64,000 bases of DNA from Excoecaria cochinchinensis (Eukaryota > Streptophyta > Magnoliopsida > Malpighiales > Euphorbiaceae). Of this stretch, positions 43,272 through 54,017 are shown in pieces. The notes beneath the pieces were generated by a model. That model searched no databases and was not told the origin of the DNA. It saw only the letters and a program-made list of their open reading frames with translations. The translations under genes were made by a program, and so were the position numbers. Numbering within the stretch: position 1 is the first letter of the stretch; every line of letters starts with the position of its first letter. The stretch covers positions 8,068,501 to 8,132,500 of the forward strand of contig CANTUQ010000055.1 in assembly GCA_947683425.1 (NCBI GenBank), in the 5' to 3' direction.

Positions 43272-44480
43272 TCAAAATGCCGCTTCATCTTTTGAGATAG
43301 CTAGTTTTAGTTTTCTTTTTAGGCAGCTTTTTATATTTGTTTTATGTTTTAATTTTCAACTTAAATACTGTTGTAGCTTAGATTTAATTTAAAAAAAATC
43401 AATTTTGTTCTTAAATTATGTAGATTAATTTAGTTTAAATTTATATTTTTGGGGATTCAAGGAATTCCAAGGTTAAAGAATAAGAGCTTCAAGATCTATT
43501 TTCTCTCTCATCAAGGGTGTATTCTAAACTTGAATTTTTCATATTTTATGTTTATATTCTTGATGTTAGAGTAGTTATTCATGCTTAGGGGTTCTTGAAT
43601 CATCCTTTGTATTTGGAATTATGGATTTAATAAATATTTTCATGATTTCTTTTATTTTTGTTGTTATATTTTCTGCATTTATAATGATTATTGGGTTTGA
43701 TTATGATTTAGTCCGGAATGATGATTGATTTCAAATTTGATTATTGTTGTATTTTGTTTATACTCTGTTCTTATATTTCTGCATCTATCGGTTTTGCTTG
43801 GTCCGGAATGGGACGCTTGATTTATAGATGTTAGTTTTAGAAAGTTCAAAAATGTGAGGAATAGATGGGTCTTTGATTAATTGGCTCCGGAATGGGAATG
43901 CTAATTATTTATATTTAGTTTTTATCATTCTTACTGTATCTTTTGGACGACTCCAATCGGGAATCTAGAAGTGCAGAATTTTATAATTTAAGACTAGAGT
44001 GGCGAGTGAGATAATTAAGTTCTGGATTGTTTGGCTCCGTATTGGGAAAATAAATCGAACTTAGGATTTTAGACCCGTGCATAGGCTAGTTATATGGCTG
44101 GCTCCGGATTGGGATGTCATGTAATTAGAATAGCTTGCTACGGAATGGGACGCTTGGGTTTAGTTTGGTTATCCGAAAATTCATGTTGGTATTGTTTTTC
44201 CCATTTTCAATTACATTTATAAGGATATAATTTCCTAAGCATGAAATTTCATCCTTGAGTAATTTCTTGATGAACAATTTTATATTTAATTCATTAATTT
44301 ATATTCTTGCTTAGTTTAGAATTTTCAACCAAACAATTTGGGGATATCTCAATTTCACTCAACCATAGATGTTTAACGTGACAATCCTTTTTCCCTTGGG
44401 TTCGATATTCAAGGGTCTTTAATTATACTCGCTATATTACTTGTCGATTCAGTACACTTACTGAACACCGATCAAGTTTT

Positions 44481-44498
44481 TGGCGCCATTGCTGGGGA
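44481..44498 (+). other. E6 primer binding site
   Basis: TGGCGCCATTGCTGGGGA, the Athila-type site with two changes, six bases after the LTR end. Confidence 0.85.
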
Positions 44499-44644
44499 AA
44501 AACGGTGTTGTTTGTTTCATAACTTTAGTTGAGTTAGTTTGAGATTTTTATTTTTCTTTGTTTTAATTTGGTGTTTATCTTTGCAGGAAAATTTTGAGGT
44601 ATATTCAAAATGATGCAAGATAGTGATCAAGACTATGAAATGAT

Positions 44645-45370
44645 ATGATGAGGCAGATGCAAGAGTTACGACAATTGTATACACCTTCACCAGTCACCTA
44701 TTCACCGTCCTTTGAAGATCCCTACTCTCAATGGGAATCACAAGAGTCTAACTTTTCCAAAATCGAAAGTCTTCTAGACTACATATATTACAGAGAGAAG
44801 CATTTTCACGAGGAAAAGGGGGAGTGGCAGGCTACAATCAACTATCAAGAGGAGAGGATCAAAACTCAAGAGAATCTATTAAGAAGTCAAGCATTAGGGA
44901 TCCAAAATTTGGAATCCAAGTTGGAGCTTTTAGTTGTCTCTTCAGGTGATCAAAGAAATGCTGGTGAATTGAGTCATGCACCTATAAATACTATAGAGAA
45001 TTTTGAAATTTTGGAGGATGGGTTGCATAAAGAAAAAAAGGAGCTAATCATTTTTGAAGACAAATCTTGTGTTTGTTTGGAAACTGATGTTAATTTTTCT
45101 GTGCAGGATATTACACCAAAGGAGAAAGAGTTGTGCGATTCTCCAATGGAAGCACTGAATTCAGTCAATTTGAAGGATTTAATTAGGCTGAAAGAGCCGG
45201 TGAAGTTCGTTTATAGTGAACCCAAGGTGGAGTCATACTTCATCGAAGACATGGAATTTCCCACCTTGATGGCTTTCGATGATTTTCTCTTACTGATGGG
45301 GAAAATGAGGAGCAAAAATCGGAAAGACCATTATTTGGTTCACAAGCTCGTCCACGCGAGAGTAACATGA
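44645..45370 (+). CDS. E6 single ORF, gag-like coiled-coil protein
   Basis: Intact 241-residue frame starting MMRQMQELRQLYTPSP. Residues about 45-100 are a predicted coiled coil (EEKGEWQATINYQEERIKT, LGIQNLESKLELLV). The LGIQNLESKLE phrase resembles the NLEMQLGQLA segment of the E4 Gag tail. An acidic middle and a C-terminal MEFPTLMAFDDFLLL region follow. No capsid core, knuckle or enzyme motif is seen. An upstream ATG at 44610 in another frame opens only 12 codons, so the true start or a splice is uncertain. Function not recognised; possibly a Gag-derived accessory protein of a non-autonomous element. Confidence 0.55.
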   Translation: MMRQMQELRQLYTPSPVTYSPSFEDPYSQWESQESNFSKIESLLDYIYYREKHFHEEKGEWQATINYQEERIKTQENLLRSQALGIQNLESKLELLVVSSGDQRNAGELSHAPINTIENFEILEDGLHKEKKELIIFEDKSCVCLETDVNFSVQDITPKEKELCDSPMEALNSVNLKDLIRLKEPVKFVYSEPKVESYFIEDMEFPTLMAFDDFLLLMGKMRSKNRKDHYLVHKLVHARVT

Positions 45371-45800
45371 GTCGAGTTGGGACTCAATAAACCACAACTT
45401 TCTCTTAACCCTTCCTCTTTAATTTCTTACCATTTATCTGTGTTTTTGTGTTTTATGTTTTCATTTTTAGTTGTTTAGTTTTTGATATTTTTTATTATTT
45501 TATTAAAAAAAATAAAAAAAAAAAATAAATGAATATTTCTTAAATTTTTGATCTTGTTGGTTTTGGTAGTGTTAGAATGTTAATTTGTTGTTTTAATGTT
45601 TAATTTGTTGGTTTTTAATTTTTGGTTTAATTGGTTTTGGTTTGTTTTATTGTTTTGGAATTTAACAAGGAGAATAAATTGGAATTAAAAAAAATTGTGC
45701 AGTGAAGCAGTAGCATATTACAGGTATCTCACGGTGACAATTAAATCTATTGTCACCGTGACATATATTTTAATAGGGCAGTAGCGTCAGGTCAAACGCG
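45371..45800 (+). other. E6 tail with one palindrome pair
   Basis: Non-coding T- and A-rich DNA, then one hairpin (TCACGGTGACAAT facing ATTGTCACCGTGACA, 45728-45764) of the E4 type. The border to the next fragment is near 45800. Confidence 0.55.
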
Positions 45801-46165
45801 AAAACAATTTAAGTGATAAAATAAAATAAAATAATTAAATCAATTAAATCAATTAAATAAATCAAATATACAATAAGTGATAAAATAAAATAAAATAAGG
45901 TGACATCAAAATGATAAATGAATTAACATGTTAACAATTTAAAATAAATGAGAAAAGTGTGTTATGAATGATAAATGGATTAAAAGATGTAATTAAAATA
46001 AAATATAACATGTTAATGAATTAACATATAAAAATATTAACATGATAATATTCATAATGAAAAATGAAAATAAATAAATAAATGAATAAACGATGAATAT
46101 ATAAAATAACAATGAAAAGAATAATAAAAAAAATTAAATAAAAGAATGATGAATTTACCTCCTCA
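45801..46165 (-). repeat. Tat-type LTR remnant
   Basis: AT-rich and collinear with part of the E7 LTR (about 59330-59660), including shared AATAAGATGACATGAAAA-like and TGTTAACAA words. Both LTR ends are missing. Probably the deleted 3' LTR of E3. Confidence 0.6.
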
Positions 46166-46245
46166 AAGGTCTTTGGTCGGTTGTTTGGACTAATGTCGTC
46201 ACTCGGTTTCTGTCGGTGTCCGCATCAAATCTCTCTCTCTACCAA
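46166..46245 (-). other. Tat 3'-UTR scrap joined to RT
   Basis: Matches 61560-61640 of the E7 3' UTR (GATGTCGTCACTCGG and TCGGTGTCCGCATCAAATC). It shows that a deletion fused the E3 RT to its 3' UTR, removing RNase H and integrase. Confidence 0.75.
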
Positions 46246-47836
46246 AAATACATTTTTTAGGATTTAACCGTAGATTATACTTGTTTATCCTTAGGAAGAA
46301 CTTTTCCAGGGCTTCAAAATGACCTTCTCTAGTGGCTGACTTGATCATCATGTCGTCCACGTATACCTCCACTTCTTTATGGATCAAGTCATTCAAGATT
46401 TTTGTTGCCATCCTCTGATAAGTGGCTCTTGAATTTTTCAGGCCAAAAGGCATTACTCGATAAGCATAGGTCCCCCATTCCGTGATGAACGCCGTCTTAA
46501 TTCGGTCAATTATTTTATTGAGAATTTGATTGTAGCCCGTATAACCATCTCCAAAGCTTTACATCTCGCAAGCAGCGGCGCTGTCTATCAGCACATCTAT
46601 AAGGGGCAACGGAAAGTCATCTTTCGGACAGGCCTTATTCAAGTCCCGATAATCTACGCATACCCTTATTTTGCCATTCTTTTTGGTCACGAGGACAACA
46701 TTAGCCAACCAAGTTGGATATTGCACCTCAACCAAAAATTTGGCTTTGATTTGCTGGTGAATCTCCTCCTTCACTTTGTCTGCCCATTCTAGCTTAAGCA
46801 TTCTCAGCTTCTGTTTAACGGGTTTGTGGTCTGGATATGTAGGAATAGCGTGCTCTGTGACTTCTCGATCAATTCCTAGCATATCTTCGTAGGTCCGGGC
46901 AAAGACTTTTTCATATTTTTTTAAGATTCTCTCAAATTTTTCTCGCTCTTCAGGAGTTATATTTGATGCTATAAAAATTTCTTTTGGGTTTTCTATGGTT
47001 CCAAGATTAAATGGAGTAGCATCAGTTGAATCAATATCAAATATGGATGGATGAGGATCATGATCATGCATAGTAAAATCATTGGAAACATCTCACAAAT
47101 ATGCAAAACCATTCAATTTATTAATAAGATTGAAATTGTCATTAACATCATTGAAAAGTTTTGGAGCAAAAAGAAAATCTAAACTATTTTCCTCTTCCTC
47201 CTCTGCTGGCGTATTTACTGCGTTCGATGGTCCGGCATCACTTCGGCTCTTTGGAGGCTCCCCAATCAACTCCTGCATGGCTTCCTCTACCTTTGCTTTC
47301 CCCTTAAGCTCGGTGGCTACCATCTTCTTAGTCATCCCTTCTTCAGGCATCTCACGGTCCCAAATTGTCCTACTGGTCATGATTTCTTCATCCCAAAAGC
47401 CCTCTACTGGCTTGATCGATCCAATGTCCCAGTCATAGACATCATTGAAGACCTCGCACCCTAGCACAATTCTTCCATCCAGCCACTGTCGTTCATCTTC
47501 CCCTGTATAGGCACATACCGTAGCTGCTGGCACAAAAGTCTTCTGGATATGAGGAATTTCCATTTTTGGCTTCTCACCCCTTCCTACCACACCTGTGTAT
47601 CCTAGACCCCTTCTGTCCTTTTGGCCCTTGGTGATAACAGCTGTTGGCATCCCCTGAGAATTCTTCCCCAGTCCTACGCTAGGGAGGAATGACATCTTTT
47701 TCATCATATTCAGTACCTGGGGGCTTTCTTCCTTCTGCTCTTCCTCGCCTATCATGGCAACATGAAACCCATTAAACTGCTGCCTAGCAATCTCCATTAC
47801 TGAAACCTGATTCTCCCGTGCAGCCCTTATAGTCAC
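46246..47836 (-). pseudogene. E3 Pol linker and reverse transcriptase, truncated
   Basis: G-patch-like LGKNSQGMP and RRGLGYTG segment, acidic linker, ASNITPEEREKFE region, RVCVDYRDLN, MPFGLKN and catalytic YVDD at 46363-46352. Stops: TGA at 47092-47090 (Arg in E1) and TAA at 46558-46556 (Tyr in E1). All parts share one frame. RT ends after NPKKCIFG, so connection, RNase H and integrase are lost. Confidence 0.88.
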
Positions 47837-47839
47837 AAT

Positions 47840-50233
47840 CTAGCCTTCATGAGGTATCTTTACCATCTGGTGAAGTGTAGAGGGGACTCCACCCAACTTA
47901 TGAAACCATGGTCTACCTAGAAGAGCTGAGAAATTGGCGGGTATAGGCAGTACCACAAACTCCACTTCTGGCTTTACGGGCCTTATCTTCACTATTGCCG
48001 TGAATGTCCCTAAAGCATGTCTACGCGAGTTGTCATATGCTGTGATGGTGAGATCAGATTTGGATAACTTATCCTCTGTCACCCCAAAAGCTGCCATTGC
48101 CACCTGTGGGCACACATTTATCGAAGAGCCATCATCTACCATTATGCAAGCAGTGTGCTTTTGGTTAATCTGTGCCCTTATATACAGAGGGCGATTATGG
48201 TTGCAGCCTTCTGCCGGCAAATCAGCACTGGTAAAAATAACATTTTCTCCTGATCCTCCTTTCACTACATCCAGAAGTTCCGTAGGTGAGATAGTTGTTG
48301 CCACAGTTGCCTCGTACAAAGCCTCTACCACCTTCTGCCTATGCGACGATAACTGTCTCAAGAGATCCCATATGGAAATCTGAGCTGGCGTCTTTTTTAG
48401 TTGTTTAACAATCGGATCTTCTTCCGGTTCTTTTCCCTTTCTGCCCTCAACTGGCTCCTGGGGCTTCTCGACTTCTGGAGCTACCCTTCCACTCCGGGTC
48501 ATAGCTCCTACTTCTTTCTTCTTTGCTTCTTCTCCTTCCTCCTCCGAACCCCACAGGTCAGAAAATACTTCAGAAGCATCATTTTCAGTTCCACTATCGT
48601 CAGTGGACCAGCAATCGATCACTACAATGGGAAGCCATTCTTCACTCCCCTCATTGAGGTTCATGATAGCAGTGTGGATATCGTTGCCGTATAATTCCTT
48701 TAACACAAACTCCTCGGGCAAACTGGACCCGATCATGTTCATTGGCGGAGGCATACTGTTGTACCCAGCTTTCTTTTGACCCCCTCTCTTCTCTGGGTCT
48801 GTGATCTGCTTTGAGTCAATTAAATCTTGAATTGCATGCCTCAAAGTCTTACAGTCATCAGTTGTATGCCCAGTGTGCGGATGATATGCACAATACTCAC
48901 CATCCTTGTGCCCCAGTGTGCCCTGAGTTCTAGCAGGTCTGGGTGGTAAAGGCTGTAGCTTACCCTCATTCATCAGTCTTCTCAGCACCCATGATAAAGA
49001 CCTTCCAAGATTGGAAAAATGCCTCGAGGTAGCATTGGTAGCTGACACCTCAGCAGTCTTTCTTGTGCCACTAGCGGAACTTGTTGGTCTACTTGCCCCC
49101 TGGCTACTACTACCTTTCTTAGGATAGTTCTCATTACTTGCCCTCCTAACAATGTACTCTCCCTCAGCCTCAATGGCGATATCCTTCAGAGACTCCCAGT
49201 CCTTCAGTCCTTTCATCTTTAATCCTTCTCTCAAATACGGGCTTGCATTTTTAATGAATAACCGTATTTGATCCCGAGTATCCGGTTTCCTCTTCATTTT
49301 CGTCACCCGATTCCTCCACCGGGTTAGATACTCGTGGAAGCACTCGCCTCCCTTCTGTTGTAATAGCTCCAGGTCTTTCAGGGTCACTTTCATCCTTGTA
49401 CTGCAGTCGTATTGCCTCAAAAACTCCTCCGCCAATAAATCCCAGTCCTCCTTAGTTCGGCGGTCGAGCCCGTGGTACCAATCCACTGCTGGGCCAGTCA
49501 AGCTCAAGCAAAAGTACTCAATCTTCTACTTCTTTGTCAAAGTGGTGCCCTTCATTACTAGCGAGTACTGCTTTATGTGTGCAATGGGGTCAGAAGTGCC
49601 GTCAAACTTCGGAACATCCGGCATTTTAAAGTTCATTGGGACTAAATCCTCCACTTCTAACTCCTTGTCTTTCGGTTTTATTCCTCGGCCTTTTGTTAGC
49701 ATTCTTGTCATAACTTCAAATTTCTCTTCTATCTTCTTCCAGATGACTTCTTCAATTTGAGGGGCTTTCCCTTTCTCAGACATATGCTCCTCATACTCTT
49801 CGTCTTCCAAATCATCATCCAGCCTTGAGGTTGGTCTTCCCTTTTGTACCCCTGAGGTAGTAGCTCTTAGGTCTACAGGCGGGCGAATTTCCTCTTGTGG
49901 GTTTTCTTTGACCTCCCGCCTTTCATTATTTCTCATAGGAGGAGGTGGTGGGTTCTGTGGGGCAGCTTGAAGACCTATTGCGGCCATCATTGCCATCATC
50001 TGGTTCTCAAATTCTTCAAGCCTTTGGCCCACTTCCTCCGCTATCATTGTCCTGGTGGCATCTACCCTTCTCGGTGAGTTTGCCATTTCTTCGGGTAAAG
50101 AAAACTGAGCTGAAGTAGCGTAGCTGGTTTCAGAAGAACTGTCCAGATACTCTACCCTTTCTGCTAACTCGAAGAATGGATTTCTGCATAGTCACCCCCG
50201 AGACCCTCTTGTCCACCTAGGTGAATCTATGAT
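47840..50233 (-). pseudogene. E3 gag-protease
   Basis: One frame encoding gag (N-terminal MANSPRRVDATRTMIAEEV region, capsid core, CAYHPHTGHTTDDC knuckle) and protease (MVDDGSSINV, LLGRPWFH). A TAG at 49525-49523 interrupts the capsid core and a TAG at 47839-47837 separates protease from the linker; both correspond to Gln codons elsewhere. The frame extends upstream of the Met at 50086, with one stop, to a TTTTTCAG|CC site at 50236. It shows that gag and protease are naturally fused in this family. Confidence 0.9.
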
Positions 50234-50238
50234 GGCTG

Positions 50239-50990
50239 AAAAACACAAAGGGTCAGGATGATGCATGAACGTGCTAAGATGCATGATCTTTCTATGCAAC
50301 ACTTACAAATCACATGCAAGCACATACGTCCTTCCAACCTTATTACTTCCTCACATGAGGTCATAGTCTCTTTCCTAGGTGGGATTGGTCCATGGATCCG
50401 ATGGACACGTATGGTGCATGGTGAAAAAACCCGGCAGGATAACCTCTCCTAACTAATGCACAGACGCATGGGTTATGATCGTTATGTATTTAGGCAGTCC
50501 GAATAAGTTGGCATGGGCCTATCGGGGCATGAAAGCCTTTGATTAGGTGACAAATCAAATTATCTAGGCTTGTCCAATACATAATGATCCACATAGCAAG
50601 CATAGTATTAAGGTTCATACCACCTAGGGGAAGTAACTATTTCCATTACATGAGCTTTAGTCAAAAGGTAGTGTTACTTTAGGGCTACCCAAGCATGGTC
50701 CCTGCTGACGGGTCTAGCTCATCACGAGCATAACGACCGATCGGATCTCCATTTCATACACCATGATGGTACGAGGTTTGGGCTGGTGATTATCCTTAAC
50801 ACTTCCCTACATTGAGTGAACGTAGAGTCATGCTTCGGGAACGCACCGGGGCTAAAAAAGGGACCAAACTAGCATAGATCTAAGGCTCTAATGTGATGCA
50901 ATGCAGTTTTGAAAGAAGGTGAAATTTTTAAACTAAAACTCAATTATAATTTTTTAATCAAGGTACTTTCGAATTGAAGTCCTGAGTATG
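50239..50990 (-). other. E3 5' leader
   Basis: Uninterrupted version of the leader that E2 split in E1; single CCAAC at about 50335. Non-coding. Confidence 0.8.
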
Positions 50991-51008
50991 TCCCCAGTGG
51001 CATCGCCA
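50991..51008 (-). other. E3 primer binding site
   Basis: TGGCGATGCCACTGGGGA on the minus strand; one change from the E1/E2 site. Confidence 0.8.
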
Positions 51009-52658
51009 CTGTGACGCGCGCCGAACCTCGTTGCCTCCCGAGGGCCTGCTTTAGGGTGATCAGGAAAGGTTCATAAAACTTGTAAGGTATTTACAAGTGC
51101 GACTATTTTTGGCAACAATGAGGTTTCTTGGAGTCGCCACCCAATAGAACATTGGGAAGGGTCGTCTAGCCTCAGCAAGCCTAAGACGGCGCATACATAT
51201 CCATCTGGGGCAAGCCAGAGAGATCTTGGAGGTCTCAGCCTCTACTCCATGGAGCCTAGGATTGTAAATTTAAGTCATTTGGTGAGACTCAAGAGGTGTC
51301 TTGGAAGTCCTAGACCTCTTGCCTCATTGAGCCCCAAAGACCAGAGTGAGTTCGGGACTTCTCATTTATTTGTACTTTGATCAATATAATGGTTAAGTTT
51401 TGAATTCATTGTTTCACCAACTTTCCACACGATGCATTTAATTAAGGTGCAGTCATTCACGTCAAAAGCAATAAATTAAGCACTATTAAGATGAACTTCC
51501 GCAAATCAAATTACAATAAAACTAGGGGCGGAATACAATCCCCATTATAAAAACAATATATAGATCATACAGAAATCGGGATATTCAATAGAGTGAGGAC
51601 ATTGGTCCTGCCATGCATATTTGTTACAAACTAATTTTTAAGAAGTGTCAATTTTGTTGGTTAAAAACAGGACATTGGTCCACAGCTTTCGAGAAAACCC
51701 CAAATTAATTACTATAAAATATTTGGCCCTTTTCACTTTAACGACATTGAAATAATCTTAATAATAACATGAACAAAAGGCAAGGGTAAGGAAAGAACCC
51801 GGATGAAAATCTTCAGATTGGCGCGACCACCATCGTTTACAACTCCAATTCCAAATGGTCAGAAAATAACTCATAGGAATAAACATGTCAGTGTCAGCAT
51901 TTGTGAATAAAGTAAAGAAAAGGAAAATAATAAGAAACTTTAAAAGAAATGAGTTAAAAGATAAAAATAGTAAAAAATAAATTAAGAACATGCGGATTTG
52001 CCTAGGGATTGCCTTCTGCACGATGCCAACGGGCGTCCCTAGTGTGACCGGCGGATGGAGTGGAGCGTCACTTACGTCCCGTCTCTCGGAGTAGAGACGG
52101 GCATCGGTAACCGCTCTGCCCGTCGATCACCCCTGATTGCTAAAAAGATGTTAAAATAAACTCTTCAAAATTTCAATTAAAATTCTTAAAAAATTATTAT
52201 TTAGAAAATGAAAACAATTAATAAGAGTCAATTAAATCACACAAGTATTAATCCAGAATGTTTACCCTCGGATTTTACCTTTTTGGGTGAATATCGAATG
52301 ATTTCGGTCCCCACACGCTCCACAAGGATCAAATAAAAACAGATCAAAGCAAGAAAATTTGCATTTTTCCTTCTTGAAAATTTGATAGGTATCAACTGTC
52401 TGAATTAGCTATATTGATGGAAACGAATGAATTTCGTTGCCTCAAATTGGCTTAATTCGCAAGAAAATTTTGAATAAATCAATTAATTGGAAGAATTTTT
52501 ATCAAATAAAATTCTGAAAATAAACAGAGATTTCATAGATCTTTGGTAAATTGCTCACAAAAAATCTTTTCTAAAAAATCCAATCTCCCCAAAATTCGTC
52601 ACTTTCCTCACAAAAATTTGTCAAATTTTCTAACCCCTAAAAATTGAATTTAATCCAC

Positions 52659-52666
52659 TATTTATA
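52659..52666 (-). promoter_or_regulatory. TATA box candidate, distal copy, E3 LTR
   Basis: TATAAATA on the minus strand. This copy is nearer the internal region and is the likelier position by comparison with E1. Confidence 0.55.
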
Positions 52667-52819
52667 GAGTTTTTTAGGAGATAATTGGATAAGCATCCAT
52701 TTAAAGTTTGAATTTCAAAAGGATTTTAAAATTCAATTTCTTTTTTAACTAAATCTCACCCAAAATTTGAAAGATATCAGGTTAAATTTTATCAAATCCG
52801 GCGATATCTGATTAGATCC

Positions 52820-53005
52820 ACTACCGACGGGCGTCCCTACTAAGGGCACGCATGGAAATCTAGATACAGACGGGCCAAAACGCGGGACTAGGGACGGGCG
52901 TCCCTGCTCAAACACGTGTCCGTCCCTAGATACAGACGGGCCGTCCCTACTATGCATAGAAACGGGGATCACCCCAAGTAGAGACGGGCGTCCCTACTCA
53001 GACGG
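52820..53005. repeat. U3 palindrome array, unit one of E3
   Basis: ACCGACGGGCGTCCCT, AGGGACGGGCGTCCCT and GAGACGGGCGTCCCT copies, same family as E1 22145-22330. Confidence 0.85.
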
Positions 53006-53093
53006 TTATCCCATCTGTGGAGCAAAACTTCCAATTTCAAGCAAAATCTCCCAAACTCTTTCAAAACCTCACGCTATAGAGTTTTTAATCCAC

Positions 53094-53101
53094 TATTTAT
53101 A
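53094..53101 (-). promoter_or_regulatory. TATA box candidate, duplicated copy, E3 LTR
   Basis: TATAAATA on the minus strand in the second unit of the duplication. Confidence 0.5.
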
Positions 53102-53254
53102 GAATTTTTTAAGAGATAATAAGATAAGCATCCATTTAAAGTTTGAATTTCAAAAGGATTTTAAAATTCAATTTTTTTTTTAACCAAATCTCACCCAAAA
53201 TTTGAAAGATATCAGATTAAATTTTATCAAATCCGGCGATATCTGATCAAATCC

Positions 53255-53475
53255 ACTACCGACGGGCATCCCTACAACTACCGACGGGTGTTCCTACTAA
53301 GGGCACGTGTGGAAATCTGGATACAGACGGGCCGAAACGCGGGACTAGGGACGGGCCTCCCTACTCAAACACGTGTCCGTCCCTAGCTACAGATGGGCTG
53401 TCCCTACTATGCATAGAGATAGGGATCACCCCAAGTAGAGACGGGCGTCCCTACTTAGACGGTTATCCCGTCTAT
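53255..53475. repeat. U3 palindrome array, unit two of E3
   Basis: Second copy of the array, with one additional palindrome and more decayed arms. Confidence 0.85.
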
Positions 53476-53667
53476 GGAGCAAAACTTCCAATTTCAAGCA
53501 AAATCTCCCAAACTCTTTCAAAACCTCATGCTATAGAGAAAAAGATTTTAATCCTTGTGAAACCGAAAGACGAAAACCTCTGAATTCCATCCATTTATCT
53601 GGAAACCAACGTGGATCTCTTCATCGGGTAACTTTGATCTGGATTGCCTCAAGACCCGGTGGCTACA

Positions 53668-54017
53668 GTGATTGACATTCACGACTCGTGAATGATTCTT
53701 CTCAATTGTGAACCATGTTCACGAGTAGTGAACGTGATTCATGGCTCGTGAAGCTTGCTCACAAGTCGTGAGTGAGGCTCACGAGTTGTGAGCCTCCTGG
53801 ACAATGCTCACGAGTCATGAGCAACCTTCACGACTCATGAAGGTTGCTCAGGACTCGTATCCCTGGCATTCTGTCACAAGCGCGACTTTATCACGATCGC
53901 GACAGAGATTCCATTCTGCCCTGTTTTCTCTCATGTGTTTTATTTCCTTAATTTGGATTTCAAATGTCTTTTTCATGGCTTTTCCCTCTACTGTATGCTA
54001 TGGTACCTTGCTCATAT
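53668..54017. repeat. Palindrome array TTCACGACTCGTGAA with unassigned flank
   Basis: At least seven 15-bp palindromes at 53678-53860: TTCACGACTCGTGAA, TTCACGAGTAGTGAA, TTCATGGCTCGTGAA, CTCACGAGTTGTGAG and CTCACGAGTCATGAG. The outer pair switches T-A to C-G in both arms together. It is followed by ATCACGATCGCGACAG-like pairs resembling the E5 block. No element can be assigned; the array is like a U3 block of an Athila-like LTR cut by E3. Confidence 0.8.

Larger units (their letters stand above)
42735..44474 (+). repeat. E6 5' LTR
   Basis: TGATAAGTTG to CACCGATCA, 1,740 bp. Contains a palindrome array and TATA box. The downstream part shares repeated GGCTCCGGAATGGGA-like phrases with the E4 LTR (25620-25750). 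Confidence 0.88.
42735..45800 (+). mobile_element. E6: Athila-like non-autonomous element, 3' truncated
   Basis: 5' LTR, primer site, one 241-residue ORF and non-coding tail with a single palindrome pair. No pol. The 3' end merges into Tat-like LTR/UTR scraps near 45800, so no 3' LTR or target duplication can be checked (left flank ACTAC). Confidence 0.8.
52651..53537. repeat. Tandem duplication of U3 and TATA in E3 LTR (435-bp period)
   Basis: Unit one is 52651-53085, unit two 53086-about 53537. Both begin TAATCCACTATTTATAGA and carry the same palindromes in the same order. Unit two has an extra 23-bp palindrome copy (ACCGACGGGTGTTCCTAC) and several point changes. Confidence 0.92.
46246..53667 (-). 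mobile_element. E3: Tat/Ogre-like element with internal deletion
   Basis: Minus-strand 5' LTR (53667-51010), primer site, leader, gag, protease, linker and RT up to just beyond YVDD, where homology stops at 46246. Closest to E1. Gag-pol is in one frame with four stop codons, so decay is by point mutation plus one large deletion. Confidence 0.87.
51010..53667 (-). repeat. E3 5' LTR with duplicated promoter segment
   Basis: On the minus strand TGTAGCCACCGGGTC to GGCGCGCGTCACA, 2,658 bp, about 550 bp longer than the E1 LTR mainly because a promoter segment is duplicated. GACGG-type inverted repeats also lie downstream of TATA at about 52015-52130. Confidence 0.9.
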
